Origin: Arenicola marina
Lineage: Eukaryota > Annelida > Polychaeta > Arenicolidae
Direction of reading: 5' to 3'
NCBI GenBank assembly: GCA_964019135.1
Contig: OZ025255.1
Span: 39,772,811 to 39,836,810, forward strand
Length of the DNA stretch: 64,000 nucleotides
Position 1 is the first letter of the stretch; each line of letters opens with the position of its first letter. Below the pieces are notes generated by a model that searched no databases, had not been told where the DNA came from, and saw only the letters and a program-made list of their open reading frames with translations. The position numbers and the translations under genes were made by a program. Shown in pieces: positions 1 through 11,290 of the stretch.

Positions 1-182
1 GTGCGTGCTGGTAACTTAAGATTTTCCTCATGCACACCCTCCATGTGGTATAAAACATGGGATATGTCTCTCGCATCTCGGTTCCATAAGTGGCATCCGT
101 AGAAAGTATTACAGTACGACTGTTAGTGCGTGCTGGTAACTTAAGATTTTTCCTCACGCACACCCTCCATGTGGTATAAAAC
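1..182. repeat. Duplicated 57-bp segment
   Basis: A segment beginning GTGCGTGCTGGTAACTTAAG and ending near TGGTATAAAACA occurs at 1-57 and again at 126-182 with only a few changes, giving a spacing of 125 bp. The left copy touches the window edge, so the array may continue outside. No coding signal is visible. Confidence 0.8.
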
Positions 183-853
183 AGTTGCGGCGCGTCAGGT
201 CGTAAGACGCCCGACGTATGACGTCGCCAGAGACGTTCGGGCCAATAGTGTGACCGATATGTACATGTAGATCGCTTTTCACCGTTTTGACAAGCTTATT
301 GTTGAATTAAAGTTCTACGTTATTGACATTAAAATTGACCAGTTTGCATTTCAAAGGGTTAATGTCAGCAGAGAGCTCCTTCCTCCCACACTATATATAG
401 CGTAAGCGGAACGCCCTCGACGCATTATGCGCTGGGCGAAGTCAGGATACCACCGTAATACGGAGTCTCAAGCCGAGATGATGAGGCATAGCCATAGGAG
501 CATTTAGGTAAGATTAGGCCATACTGGACCGGTTAATTTTGCTCTCCCGATCTGTTGACAACTTGATGGCTGTCACGGCGTGGAATAAAAGGATTTAACA
601 CACCTTTAATAACAATAAAGTTTAATTCGTTATACATAGATGGATATCTATTCAACAAGGACATAAAAAAACTAACTGTTATTCCCCAAGTTACTTCGAC
701 CCTTCTAACTATCTAATCCCGGCTATATATCATCGGATATATCTGTCCGATGTACAGCAGAATATGAATTTCATTATGCAGAAGCCTTCAAGCGTCCATG
801 ACCGAGAACCGAACTATCTATGTCGTCGGGCCATTGATATTGTAGAGAAAACA
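183..853. other. Non-coding stretch, nothing recognised
   Basis: Mixed-composition sequence without a credible reading frame, splice-flanked exon or RNA gene that I can recognise. Confidence 0.5.
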
Positions 854-1430
854 ATGGCGACCGTGATGACGACCGTGATGACGACCGTGATGACGACCGT
901 GATGACGACAGTGATGACGACAGTGATGACGACCGTGATGACGACCGTGATGACGACAGTGATGACGACCGTGATGACGAGCGTGATGACGAGCGTGATG
1001 ACGACCGTGATGACGAGCGTGATGACGAGCGTGATGACGACCGTGATGACGACCGTGATGACGACCGTGATGACGACCGTGATGACGACCGTGATGACGA
1101 CCGTGATGACGACCGTGATGACGACCGTGATGACGACCGTGATGACGACCGTGATGACGACCGTGATGACGACCGTGATGACGACCGTGATGACGACCGT
1201 GATGACGACCGTGATGACGACCGTGATGACGACAGTGATGACGACCGTGATGACGACCGTGATGACGACCGTGATGACGACAGTGATGACGACCGTGATG
1301 ACGACCGTGATGACGACCGTGATGACGACCGTGATGACGACAGTGATGACGACCGTGATGACGACCGTGATGACGACCGTGATGACGACCGTGATGACGA
1401 CCGTGATGACGACCGTGATGACGACGATTA
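854..1430. repeat. 12-bp minisatellite (GATGACGACCGT)
   Basis: About 48 head-to-tail 12-bp units, mostly GATGACGACCGT with GACAGT and GAGCGT variants. Because 12 is divisible by 3, one frame stays open and would read Met-Thr-Thr-Val repeatedly. That is a by-product of the period and there is no domain on either side. I call it a minisatellite, not a gene. Confidence 0.9.
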
Positions 1431-2003
1431 TTGATGACGATATTAGACGCTGGGTTTATGACGGCGATGCGTTGGAGTCAGCATCCGCTGTCCACCAGCA
1501 TAGCCGTCAGCATGTGAATAGGTTGATGAAATGAGGCATCATCAATGCAGACGTCACGCGGGGCAGTCTTCAAATAGGTGAAACAAATTTCCGCAGATGC
1601 CTTATATGATGAAGAGGCAACGCGGGCTGAGGTGAGCGAGGTGCCTCGTGCCCACTGCAAATAGCCGCTCACACGTACACCGTCACAAAATGGGTGTCAT
1701 CCGTTTGGTTGTCGCCAGACATCTCTGCTTGTCCTGAAAACACTCGACCATTTATATGAACACGGGCAAATATAGGAGTGTCTCTTCGAACCAAACACCT
1801 CAAGCGTCCACGGTCTCGACTATATTTCCGCAATGCCCGACTCTTAGCTATCTCGTCATAGTTAGTCACAGCGCTACATAACGCTATAATAGGTACACAT
1901 CGGGTAAGAAGTTATGAATTCTGTACATTATATACTCCTGAATTATATTTTTATTATATCTAGACAAAATAGACGCCAGAACGATCATTATTCCGACACT
2001 GAA
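1431..2003. other. Non-coding stretch
   Basis: Only short frames on both strands without recognisable domains. Nothing else seen. Confidence 0.4.
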
Positions 2004-2220
2004 CAGGGGCGGATCCAGAATATTTGGATAGGGGGGGCCGGTTTTAGGGTCGAATCCAGATATGCTGGAAGGGGGGGGGGGTCGGTTTTCATGTTAAATG
2101 GTACACATTTCGGCTCTAAAAGGGGGGGCTGGAGCTGGGTCGGCCCTAGCCGCGGGAGACCCACTCTCTTCCGCCGTTGGGTCTCGGTTCCAGCCTGGGT
2201 TTTGCACGGGGACTTTTAAA
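2004..2220 (+). mobile_element. Fragment of hAT-like non-autonomous DNA transposon
   Basis: Begins CAGGGGCGGATCCAG, a terminal sequence that recurs in non-autonomous hAT-type elements of many animals. The inside (ATCCAGATATGCTGGAA, a G-run, then GTTAAATGGTACACATTTCGG) is related to a second copy at 50881-51025, which keeps both ends. Here the right inverted end (TGGATCCGCCCC) is missing, so this is a 5' fragment. Family assignment is by terminal similarity only. Confidence 0.5.
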
Positions 2221-2486
2221 CAGAATAGGCGCATTTGGAAACTCTGAATTATTTGGAGGCACACTGGGGCTAAATATCATATTTTTGTATAGATTAATCT
2301 TTTAGCTATCAAATTCTTCCAAACAATCAAAAAGATTGATCATCTGTATCTGTGTCTGCAAGATGACTTACGAAGCACCAACGTCCGAACCGGGCGCCAT
2401 ACTTGTTTTTGGCGCGTGCTGGTGCCTGTGAACGTAGGCAGGATTTTGGAGACTTGTGCTCGTACTCGACGCAATGCCATATGCAT

Positions 2487-2760
2487 ATCTTATTATCTAG
2501 GGGGCGGAGTATTATCTAGGGCGATCGACTTATTGTCTAAGGGGGAGAGACTTATTATCTAGGGGTGGGGGGGAGACTTGTTATCTAGTGATCCCTACAT
2601 ATTATCTAGGGGTCCCTACATATTATCTAGGGGTCCCTACATATAATCTAGGAGGCCAGACATACTATCTAGGGGTCCCTATGCATATTATCTAGGGGGC
2701 CAGACTTATTATCTAGGAGAAGAGACTTATTATCTAGGGGCCCAACTTATTATCTAGAAG
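2487..2760. repeat. Irregular TTATCTAGGGG minisatellite
   Basis: About a dozen units of roughly 20 bp sharing TTATCTAGGGG with variable linkers (CCCTACATA, GCCAGACTTA, AGAGACTTA). Confidence 0.8.
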
Positions 2761-3528
2761 TGAGAGGTCAGTAAAATTTCGTACATGAAATACCGTTACG
2801 CAATTGCAAGGGGAGGCGGAGTAAAGATTTGGCCTTGGTGTGGTGTGGTGTGGCAACGGGCCTGAGTTGGTTGGTCTGACTGCCTCGATGTGGAGAAGGT
2901 GAACTCATTCTTCATCAAGTATCATCACGCCCTCCCCCCCCCCATCCCAGCCGCTGAGTAACGTTATCCAGTGATATTATCCCCCGGTTGACGAGTGAAG
3001 CGTTCCTTGCTTCGACGACATAAACATCACCATAACACAATTTATATATATATATATATATATGTATTTCATGTATAAATGAAAATGTATATATATATAT
3101 ATATACAATGCACACTTCTCAAAGTTGTTTTGGCTCAATTAAATCTTTTCTAAACCTCTGATAACCTTCGCTGGTAGGTATCTTGGCACATTGCATAACT
3201 GCATAATATAAACCTCGGTAAAACAGTTTCGCATTCATAGAAATATAAAACTATAAAAAATAGTCATTGAAGCATAATAGCAAAAGTAGAAAAAAACTAC
3301 AATTTGATATAGACCTACATGCAGCATAATATCGATATGCCAGCAACCAATAAATCACTCGCTTCAGTACGATAGAGACAGGGTAAATATACTAGCACCA
3401 CATCACAATAACATCATTCCCGATTCAAATGTTAAATACACCATTTCCCCTTGAGATCCTCGTCTGTCCCTTCCATCGTCAGTGAGATTACCTCACCAGA
3501 CTTCACTGCACAGCTCATTATATCAGCA
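2761..3528. other. Non-coding; two TA microsatellites
   Basis: TA dinucleotide runs at about 3042-3063 and 3087-3105. The remainder is AT-rich and is the downstream side of the minus-strand arrestin gene. No gene recognised. Confidence 0.5.
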
Positions 3529-4023
3529 TCAAAATTGTGTCTGAATTTGCGCATGTTCCGTTATATTGGAAGCGCCATCTGGTAGCGATGGCGGGAAGTA
3601 CGGGTAAGCCGGTGCCCAGTTCAGTATTGGTTTGCGTGGATGTGTGCTAGCGTTCACGTTAACTTTTCCCAAGATACTCTCCGCGTAATATGGCGCTGCT
3701 TGACCATAGAACGGCTTTTCTGGTTCTGACGTGGCGGCCACCATCGGTGGTGGTTCTGGCGTGGAGGCCACCATCGGTGGTGGTTCTGGCGTGGCGGCCA
3801 CCATTGGTGGTGGTTCTGGCGTGGCGGCCGCCATCGGTGGTGGTTCTGGCGTGGCGGCCACCATCGTTGGTGGTTCTGGCGTGGCGGCCACCATCGTTGG
3901 TGGTTCTGGCGTGGCGGAAACCATCGGTGGTGGTCCTTGGAAGGGCCGTGGTGGTATCGTGCCGATCACCACATCCATGGGTACCTTCAGGTCCAAGGAC
4001 GGGCCGGAGGGATCGACAGTCAT
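3529..4023 (-). CDS. Arrestin copy 1, last exon (C-domain end and repeat tail)
   Basis: Acceptor TTTCCACGCAG directly precedes ATGACTGTCGAT at 4023. The exon joins in phase 0 after TYFVQ of the preceding exon. It encodes the last C-domain strand (PMDVVIGTIPP), then 7-8 copies of a PPxMVAATPE-type decapeptide, then a unique tail ending in QIQTQF before the stop. The corresponding exon of copy 2 begins LIVDPPWP and has NITIGTIPLR at the same place. The tail has PAYPYF and PYYAE but no PPxY. ATG at 4023 is internal, not a start. Confidence 0.85.
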   Translation of the reverse strand: MTVDPSGPSLDLKVPMDVVIGTIPPRPFQGPPPMVSATPEPPTMVAATPEPPTMVAATPEPPPMAAATPEPPPMVAATPEPPPMVASTPEPPPMVAATSEPEKPFYGQAAPYYAESILGKVNVNASTHPRKPILNWAPAYPYFPPSLPDGASNITEHAQIQTQF

Positions 4024-7000
4024 CTGCGTGGAAACAAGGCATAGATAACACTGTATGGCCGTAGAATGGACCCAAGAATGGACGAAAGAACTTCAGATAG
4101 ATTTATAAATGAACAAAATTATGCACAAGCAAATATATAGGCCTGGCATGACATACTCGATCCATGTACGCCACGGCACATTGCGAGATGTCATTTTGGG
4201 CCTGCGGTTATCTAGGGAAGGCTACAACCGATACCACCCCGGATGCTACCAAGAGAGAAGTACAGAAGCCCAATGCTTGGCCCGATATTGTCTACATCAC
4301 CATGGGCCACTGGCGATAAAGACATACACAGCGCTGCTCTCTGGGGAGCAAGTCGTAATTAACGGCTGAATTGTGCTTCCATCTAGTGAGCAAATTCATA
4401 ACGACATTGCACCGATGGGAAAAGATGATACCGTGCAGTGTGGGCAGGCCGGGACTTTTTATCCTATCAGCTAATGCCTCGCACACGATGAAAACAATAA
4501 CACGTTTTGTTACGTTGCCAATATGACGGTAATTCCATGATGACTCCATAAGTAACACTGGCTCAGGATCCCTGCTTATAATATAAATTGGCACAGGATC
4601 CCTGCTTATAATATAACATTGACTCAGGATCCCTGCTTATAACATAACACTGGCTCAGGATCCATGCTTATAATATAACATTGGCTAATCCCTGCTTATA
4701 ATATAACATTGACTCAGGATCCCTGCTTATAGTATAACATTGGCTCAGGATCCCTGCTTATAACATAACACTGGCTCAGGATCCATGCTTATAATATAAC
4801 ATTGGCTAATCCCTGCTTATAATATAACATTGACACAGGACCCCTGCTTATAATATAATACTGGCTCAGGATCCCTGCTTATAACATAACATTGGCTCAG
4901 GATCCCTGCTTATAATATAATATTGACTCAGGATCCCTGCTTATAATATAACGCTTGCTCAGGATACCTGCCTATAATATAACATTGACTCAGGATCCCT
5001 GCTTATAATATAATACTGGCTCAGGATCCCTGCTTATAATATAACATTGGCTCAGGATCTCTGCTTATAATATAACATTGACGCAGGACCCCTGTTTATA
5101 GTATAATACTGGCTCAGGATCCCTGCTTATAATATAACATTGCCTCAGGATCCCTGCTTATAATATTACATTGACTAATCCCTGCTTATAATATAACACT
5201 GGCTCATGATACCTGCTTATAATATAACATTGGCTCAGGATCCCCGCTTATAACATAACCCTGTCTCAGGATCCCTGATTATAATATAACATTGGCTCAG
5301 GATCCGTGCTTATATGATATAACACTGGCTCAGGATCCCTGCTTATAATATAACATTGGCTAATCCCTGTCTATAATATAACATTGGCTCAGGATCCCTG
5401 CTTATAATATAACATTGATTCAGGATCCCTGCTTATAACATAACACTGGCTCAGGATCCCTGCTTATAATATTACATTAGCTCAGGATCCCTGCTTATAA
5501 TATGACACTGGCTCAGGATCCCTGCTTATAAAATAACATTGGCTAATCCCTGCTTATAATATAACATTGGCTCAGGATCCCTGCTTATAATATAACACTG
5601 GCTCAGGATCCCTGCTTATAATATAACATTGCCTCAGGATCCCTGCTTATAATATAACATTGGCTCAGCATCCCTGCTTATAACATAACACTGGCTCAGG
5701 ATCCCTGCTTATAATATAACATTGACTCAGGATCCCTGCTTATAACATAACACAGGCTAATCCCTGCTTATAATATAACATTCGCTCAGGTTCCCTGCTT
5801 ATAATATAACACTGGCTCAGGATCCCTGCTTGTGATATAACATTGGTTCAGGATCCCTGATTATAACATAACATTGGCTCAGGGTCCCTGCTTATAATAT
5901 AACACTGGCTCAGGATCCCTGCTTATAATATAACATTGACTCAGGATTCCTGCTTACAATATAACACTGGCTCGGGATCCCTGCTCATAATATAACATTG
6001 GTTCAGGTTCCCTGCTTATAACATAACATTGACTCGGGATCCCTGATTATAATATAACACTGGTTCAGGTTCCCTGCTTATTATATAACACTCTTCCTAC
6101 GGTGAGAGATCGCTCGTTCCTCACATCGCCTTGGCATTAGATGTTACTATCACAAGCGGTGTCGGATGATTGATTATGTAATGCAAATATTTGAATAAAG
6201 GACTTAGCGATTTAACTTTAGGGTCCGTTGGCACAAAATAAGGTCAAATAAGAGTGGGTAGAACACAGCTCGTGCAGTTAACAAAAAGTTCGAAGTTTCA
6301 AAAGGAATTACGGCCATGTAATCCTGATGGTTAAACTCTAAGTATAGTTTACATGGAACAGATGGCTTCCTTACCTGAACAAAGTAAGTGACGTCGATGA
6401 GTTTGCACTGGCCGAGGCCAGAAGGGGGTACGGGGGGGACTTGGAGTTTTTCCCCCGACCATATGGCGCTGTCTCCTCGTGTGATCTCCCCTTTCCTCAG
6501 GACCGCCACTTTTCGGTAGGTTGTTGTGCTGTGACCGTGAGCGCGGTACACGAGCCGCTTAACAAGGAGAAAACACTTATTTATATTATCTTACATGAGC
6601 CTTTGATAATGTAGAAAATAAGTCGCAATTAGCTTTTAAAGAAAAAGCGGCAATGTCTTCGCTTTTGCAATTAACATTCATTTTAGACCACATGTTTATA
6701 TTGATGCCATTGAAATGGTGGCACGACCAACCATGTATGACCGAGCGCATAAATAATGTGAATACAGATCTCACCCACCATGTAAAGTCCCACTTTGGAA
6801 GAGCGCATGGACCTGTTGCTCTGGTTGTCCACCTCGCCGTCCAAGGCGATGAGCTCCCCCGGCACGTACCCACGTCTGTCCAGGCGGAACACCGCAGAGA
6901 TGGGACCAGTCGTACAGCACAGACAGCCCAATGTCTTTGAATTCTGGCCCAAAGGACCTTCCTGCAAGATTTGCGAATTAAGACCCTTGTATTGTATGGG

Positions 7001-9578
7001 GAAGTTTCATACACTATAGACGTGGTAACAGAACTTTATAGATAGGCACACGTGGTTTTAAACGGCTACATCCCCCCAGGCACGATCGAGGCGCACTAAG
7101 CCACTATATAGCGGTGGGGGGGGGGGGGGGTATCCCCTCTGAATCGCGAATTCCCAAGGATTAGGGAGAGCAATATCGAATCTCTAAAATTACGACATTT
7201 TAAAGCTGGGTGCGAAACCACTTAATGGTGATATCGCGAATATCGAGGAATTCGCAGACTGTTATAACGGATCGCGGTAAACAGGGAAAGTTCTTCACGT
7301 TGAACTAAGAACTGTACAGATAACGATCCCACAAAACAGCTGATCGCGAACCTCCAAAAATTCTTGGCTGCCAATCGCGGAGATCGGAAAAAGGTAGCCC
7401 CCACTCTATATAGTATCTACCGAGGAGGAAGCATATATACATATTCAACGGTTTGCATATCTATTAAAGAGCACCTGTCCGTGTCAAACTGTAATCACAT
7501 CGTGTGCTATATGCCATTCGTGCACTCTGTATTGGTCAAGTATCTTGCGAAGAAAAAACACATTTTCGCCTATTCTATCCATGGGGCTTCATACCGCTAA
7601 GAATAGAAATCTACTTAATCTGCGATTGTTCGTTTAACGCATGTATCATACCTCAGAATCTCGTCCTGTATGCGCGTACATTATGCACTGAGCTTAATTA
7701 ATGGCAGAAACAAATAACTCATTTGCTACAAATCCATGCATCGACGACCTACCCAGACACTAGGTATGGTGTTCAGATCGAGCACACTGAGCACTGTGAA
7801 GGGCTTCTGACAGATGTAGTCGGTCGTCCCTGGCCTGTCAATGACTCCCTCCACCGTGTAACGCACCCGACCCACCGACGTCTCGAAAGAGCAGGGCAGG
7901 CCCTGGGGTAGGGTGAACTGGAAGGGGTAAACGCGGCGCTCCGCGGGGTGACACACAACGGCGTCGAGCTGTCGTGGATCTAGAGCAAATAGTGAAAGTC
8001 ATTTAATCGCACACCGTTCTTATCGCAATTAAACGTTCTTATCGCATTTGAACGTTCTTATCGCAATTAAACGTTCTTATCACAAGTAAACGTTCTTATC
8101 GCAATTAAACTTTCTTATCGCAAATAAACGTTCTTATCGCAATTAAACATTCTTATCGCAAGTAAACGTTCATATCGCAATTAAACGTTTTTATCGCATT
8201 TAAACGTTCTTATCGCAATTAAACGTTCTTATCCCAATTAAACGTTCTTATCGCAAGTAAACGTTCATGTCGCAATTAAACGTTTTTATCGCATTTAAAC
8301 GTTCTTTTCGCAATTAAACGTTCTTATCCCAATTAAACGTTCTTATCGCAAGTAAACGTTCTTATCGCAATTAAACGTTCTTATCGCATTTAAACGTTTT
8401 TATCGTAATTAAACGTTCTTCTCGCAATTAAACGTTCTTCTCGCAATTAAACGTTCTTATCGCATTTAAACGTTCTTATCGCAATTAAACGTTCTTATCG
8501 CATTTAAACGTTCGTATCGCAATTAAGCCCACAGGCTTTTAGGATTTAAATTCAAGAGAGAAGATACTTATTTGACATGGAGAAGAGGTTGGTAATACAA
8601 AAAATTACACAATATATTACTTTAAACATGTTAAAACACAGTTCACGGCTGCAAAGTACATTATTTGATCAGGGACGTCCCCTTTTCTTTTCGTTCACAA
8701 GACCCCATATGCACGTTTCACGGGTGAATTCACCATAGCACTCGAAACCTCTCCATATCCGCTGGCCTGTATTTACATGCACATGTACGCAATCACCGGC
8801 TCATCTTGACGTATGGCCCGCGTAGTGTCCTCTATCCTGATTGGTTGAGAAGAGGCCAGGGGAAATTGAATGTCTGCGCCCACCGAAAGTACACTTATGG
8901 CCGACAATAGGGGTTGCCTAACATGTGTTCTTCTCTGCGAATTCGTAACTATCATTTTTGTTCTTTTAGGAAACGTATCTTTACACTATATTCTCTCATT
9001 GGCATTGCCCTTACGGCCGGAATTGGCATCCCATTTAATATTCTCAATAACGTTTTCAAGTCGTTCAGACAACGACCGATCTGTCTGTTTAAGCTACATT
9101 TTCCCTCATTTAGATTTTTGCTCACCATTGCATTCTAGGGCAAGATATGTATGATCTTTGTGCAATGACGACCGCACAATTTTTATGCAAGAAGTGTATT
9201 TTAAAGAAAGAAATGAATAACGTTTTAAATTATCACCACTGTGGCAACTAATGGTAAATTATGTGTTTGGCCACAAACTATACGGTAGATCTACACTACT
9301 ATCCCGGGAGTTTTAGAAATGTTAAGCATTTACCATTATGCACAATACGTCAGCAGATATCTCGGTCGTCTATTTCCAAGTTAATTGCTAATTGGAGGGA
9401 CAGCATCAGCGGTCAAGTTAAACACACTCACCATGTCCAAATAGGATAACGTCAAAGTTGAAGTAAATATCATTCTCCGTGTAAGTCCTTGTTTCTGTCT
9501 TTTTATCATCTCCCATTCCAGTGGTGTGACTTTCCGTCCAGTAAACATGTGCGTTTCCATGAAAATGTAACTTGATAC
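3529..9578 (-). CDS. Alpha-arrestin (arrestin domain-containing protein), copy 1, exons 2-6
   Basis: Alpha-arrestins are cytosolic adaptors with an N- and a C-type arrestin fold; known members link membrane proteins to ubiquitin ligases and endosomal sorting. Five minus-strand exons are visible: 9432-9578, 7753-7979, 6779-6961, 6375-6557 and 3529-4023. All have GT/AG borders and compatible phases (1,0,0,0 in order), giving about 410 residues without exon 1. N-domain motifs are LHFHGNAHVYWTES, YPFQFTLP, GRVRYTVEG and LDLN. C-domain motifs are GPISAVFRLDRRGYVPGE, NQSNRSM, PPVPPSG and IGTIPP. The first exon (start codon to the KVRG-like junction) was not found in the window. The tail contains a 10-residue repeat and no PPxY motif. 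The paralogue at 48.3-52.3 kb has the same exon plan. Assignment to the family is strong; orthology to a particular ARRDC or TXNIP gene is not determined. Confidence 0.85.
3731..3945 (-). repeat. 30-bp coding minisatellite in arrestin tail
   Basis: Seven or so 30-bp units (core GGTGGTTCTGGCGTGGCGG on the plus strand) inside the last exon of arrestin copy 1. The period is a multiple of three, so the frame is kept and each unit adds a Pro-Pro/Met-Val-Ala-Ala-Thr-Pro-Glu decapeptide. Units differ at single bases, mostly in the PPTM/PPPM positions. Confidence 0.85.
4553..6092. repeat. 31-bp satellite array in arrestin intron
   Basis: About 49 units of GGCTCAGGATCCCTGCTTAT plus ATATAACATT or a variant. 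Some units lack CAGGATC (GGCTAATCCCTGC), giving a shorter recurrent subtype. The array fills most of the last intron of arrestin copy 1, between exons at 6375 and 4023. Confidence 0.9.
6375..6557 (-). CDS. Arrestin copy 1, C-domain exon
   Basis: The exon is 183 bp (61 codons). Acceptor CCTTGTTAAG precedes CGGCTCGTGTAC at 6557; donor CAG/GTAAGG ends it at 6375. It encodes RLVYRAHGHSTTTYRKVAVL, then WSGEKLQVPPVPPSG and LIDVTYFVQ, the middle of the arrestin C-domain. The matching exon of copy 2 is 195 bp. The four-codon difference falls in the final strand (IDVTYFVQ versus IDIRYRVVVSVQ). Confidence 0.88.
6779..6961 (-). CDS. Arrestin copy 1, C-domain first exon
   Basis: The exon is 183 bp, phase 0 at both ends: acceptor AATCTTGCAG, then GAAGGTCCT; donor ATG/GTGGGT. 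It encodes LGCLCCTTGPISAVF, LDRRGYVPGE and DNQSNRSMRSSKVGLYM, typical for the start of the arrestin C-domain. Same length and borders as the exon at 49695-49877. Confidence 0.9.
7753..7979 (-). CDS. Arrestin copy 1, N-domain exon
   Basis: The exon is 227 bp with 2 nt finishing a split codon (phase 1 start) and phase 0 at the end. Acceptor TATTTGCTCTAG has a good pyrimidine tract; donor is TGG/GTAGGT. It encodes CHPAERRVYPFQFTLPQG, SFETSVGRVRYTVEGVIDRP and FTVLSVLDLN, the second half of the N-domain. The alternative acceptor CCACGACAG 9 bp downstream would break the phase match with the upstream exon. Confidence 0.88.
8013..8526. repeat. 19-bp minisatellite in arrestin intron
   Basis: About 27 units of ACGTTCTTATCGCAATTAA with variants CAAGTAA, CATTTAA and TCCCAAT. 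It lies inside the intron between the exons at 7979 and 9432. Confidence 0.9.
8829..9000 (+). repeat. Dispersed repeat shared with 51776-51953
   Basis: TCCTGATTGGTTGA, CCGAAAGTACACTTAT, TCGTAACTATCATTTTTGTT and GAAACGTATCTTTA occur in the same order and orientation at 51776-51953. Both copies lie in introns of the two arrestin paralogues, but not in the equivalent intron. Confidence 0.75.
9432..9578 (-). CDS. Arrestin copy 1, N-domain exon 2
   Basis: The exon is 147 bp: acceptor TTTTGCTATAG then GTATCAAG; donor GGACATG/GTGAGT. With one base from the missing first exon it reads GIKLHFHGNAHVYWTESHTT and later NDIYFNFDVILFGHG. This is the arrestin N-domain region with the conserved W-T-E and Y-F-N motifs. 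Phase 1 at both sides matches the copy 2 exon at 50639-50779. It has no line of its own among obvious long frames, because stops on both sides lie just beyond the splice sites. Confidence 0.88.
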
Positions 9579-10904
9579 CTATAGCAAAATGGGATCACAT
9601 GGTCACATGGTACCATTATACACACTACAAAAAAACGCCTCTCCATCCGCGTCCGTCATCCGTCCCTTGCGAACATACTGACACCGGCTCCATTTTGGCA
9701 AAACATATTACAATGACAGCAAAAACAACTTGGAAGATATGCAATTAATTATTACCTAATTATTTAATTTAATTATTTCTTCATCATATGCCCCCGACCA
9801 AGTTCTATATACCTCTCCATATCCAGTTTTAAATTCCATGCTTTGCTAATCAACTTTTGGATGCGTTTAAAGTCCAGCAAAGCCATCTGGGCAACCTGAC
9901 ATCAGTGTAACTTGTCGTCCGCCTCCGTGTTCGCTGCATTGAATATTATAATGGATTCCTTTAAGAAGGACGACAGACGCGGAGGCGAATGCAAAAAAAA
10001 AACGCAGATCGTGTGTTCGCTGCTTTGCGTACAACACTTGCATGCATAGTGTTACTTCTTACAATGCATTGGGAAACGGACAAAATAAATGGATGAGCTC
10101 GATGCGTTTTATCGGACATTATGACAACAGCATTATCGAGGTTCATCTATCATTTTAAATCCCACAAAATGATTTATTGTAATAAATGGTGGGCGTGGGG
10201 TCTTAGGTGCGCTATGCTGAAACATTGGTCCGCAATAACGTGTAAGAACGACCATTATCGAACTATGATATGTTGGCCACCTTTCGTTGGGATAGGCTGG
10301 TTTGAGCCCACGATGAGACTTCCAGATAGGTTCTCCCCACTGTGATAAACCCCATACGGGTTATCTAGCTGTATGCAAAACTCCTCCAATATTTCCATTG
10401 CAAAGAAGTGTTCCGAAACGCTAGGTTCTCCCGGATTGCCTTGCGCATTGAGTTGAATCCTTGTCGTGTCTTCCTATCACGTGGCGGGACCGGGTCGTAT
10501 GGTAGTCAGGGGGTCTCAGTCAATCCGGGCTGAAACAGAATGACAACACTATCATAGCGATAATTAAGTGTCAAAGATGTGCACACTAAAGTTCTTTATT
10601 ATCCATAATAGTTTAGACCACACGTTATAGAATTTCTTATATGAAAAAGCGACGAAGATTTTCGCAAAATGTTTCATCAGCATAACGTCACTATAGCCAA
10701 TGAGAAGAAAAGGTAGTTGGTTGACATAGTAGTCAAGCATAGTACTATTAGATACTTCGGTTCTAGTTGGGTTGCTTGGTTGAAAAACGATCGTTCATGA
10801 ATGTCACATCGGGTCAATAGGGAGGATCATGTAACGACAGAGACTAAGAGGAGCCAGGCCTACGAAGACCGACATGGAAATTATATCCTACCAAAACATA
10901 GATA
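9579..10904. other. Probable first intron of arrestin copy 1; no exon found
   Basis: Only short frames. I looked for an exon ending in a KVRG-type phase 1 donor like that of copy 2 and did not find one here or in the following repeats. Confidence 0.4.
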
Positions 10905-11290
10905 TTTGAATTTGAAGTGAATTCCGGAATTAACGCTGGCAGGACTGCTGGTATCGCAGAGCACGCAATTAATTCTCGGATTTGTCCATATGTACCTTGC
11001 ATACGGTGTTTCAATTTTGCAAATCGGCCGAATAGTTCTTTTATAAAAAAATCCCAAATTTTAACTTGGGACCCTATGGATGCATTTTGGCGGGAAAATG
11101 GTCTCCTTATTTCTCCATAAAGGAGCAAGTCAGTCAAACGACACATTTGTCGAAACATGACGTTAGTATTTGGGCGCGAAGTACTATATTGATCAAGGTC
11201 ACGCTTCCAAGGTCAATGTCACAACAAGGTCAAGGTCGCGAAACATGTTTTCTCGCGTAACTCCATTAACATTGTGTCCGGATACTGAAA
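10905..11290 (+). repeat. Dispersed repeat, inverted match to 61955-62335
   Basis: Shares TTTTGGCGGGAAAATGG, ATTTGGGCGCGAAGT, CAAGGTCAAGGTCGCGAAAC and CGCGTAACTCC with the reverse complement of 61955-62335, in the same order. A further shared block (CTTCTCAAGCTATGCTTGA) occurs at 12007-12025 and, inverted, near 61244-61262, so the family may span about 1.1 kb. Confidence 0.75.

Noticed and set aside
764..1534. Open frame of 256 codons with Met-Thr-Thr-Val repeats
   Set aside because: Caused by a 12-bp minisatellite; no unique domain, no splice or start context.
3659..4075. Alternative frames across the arrestin tail repeat (both strands)
   Set aside because: Shadows of the 30-bp coding repeat; only 3529-4023 joins the upstream arrestin exon in phase.
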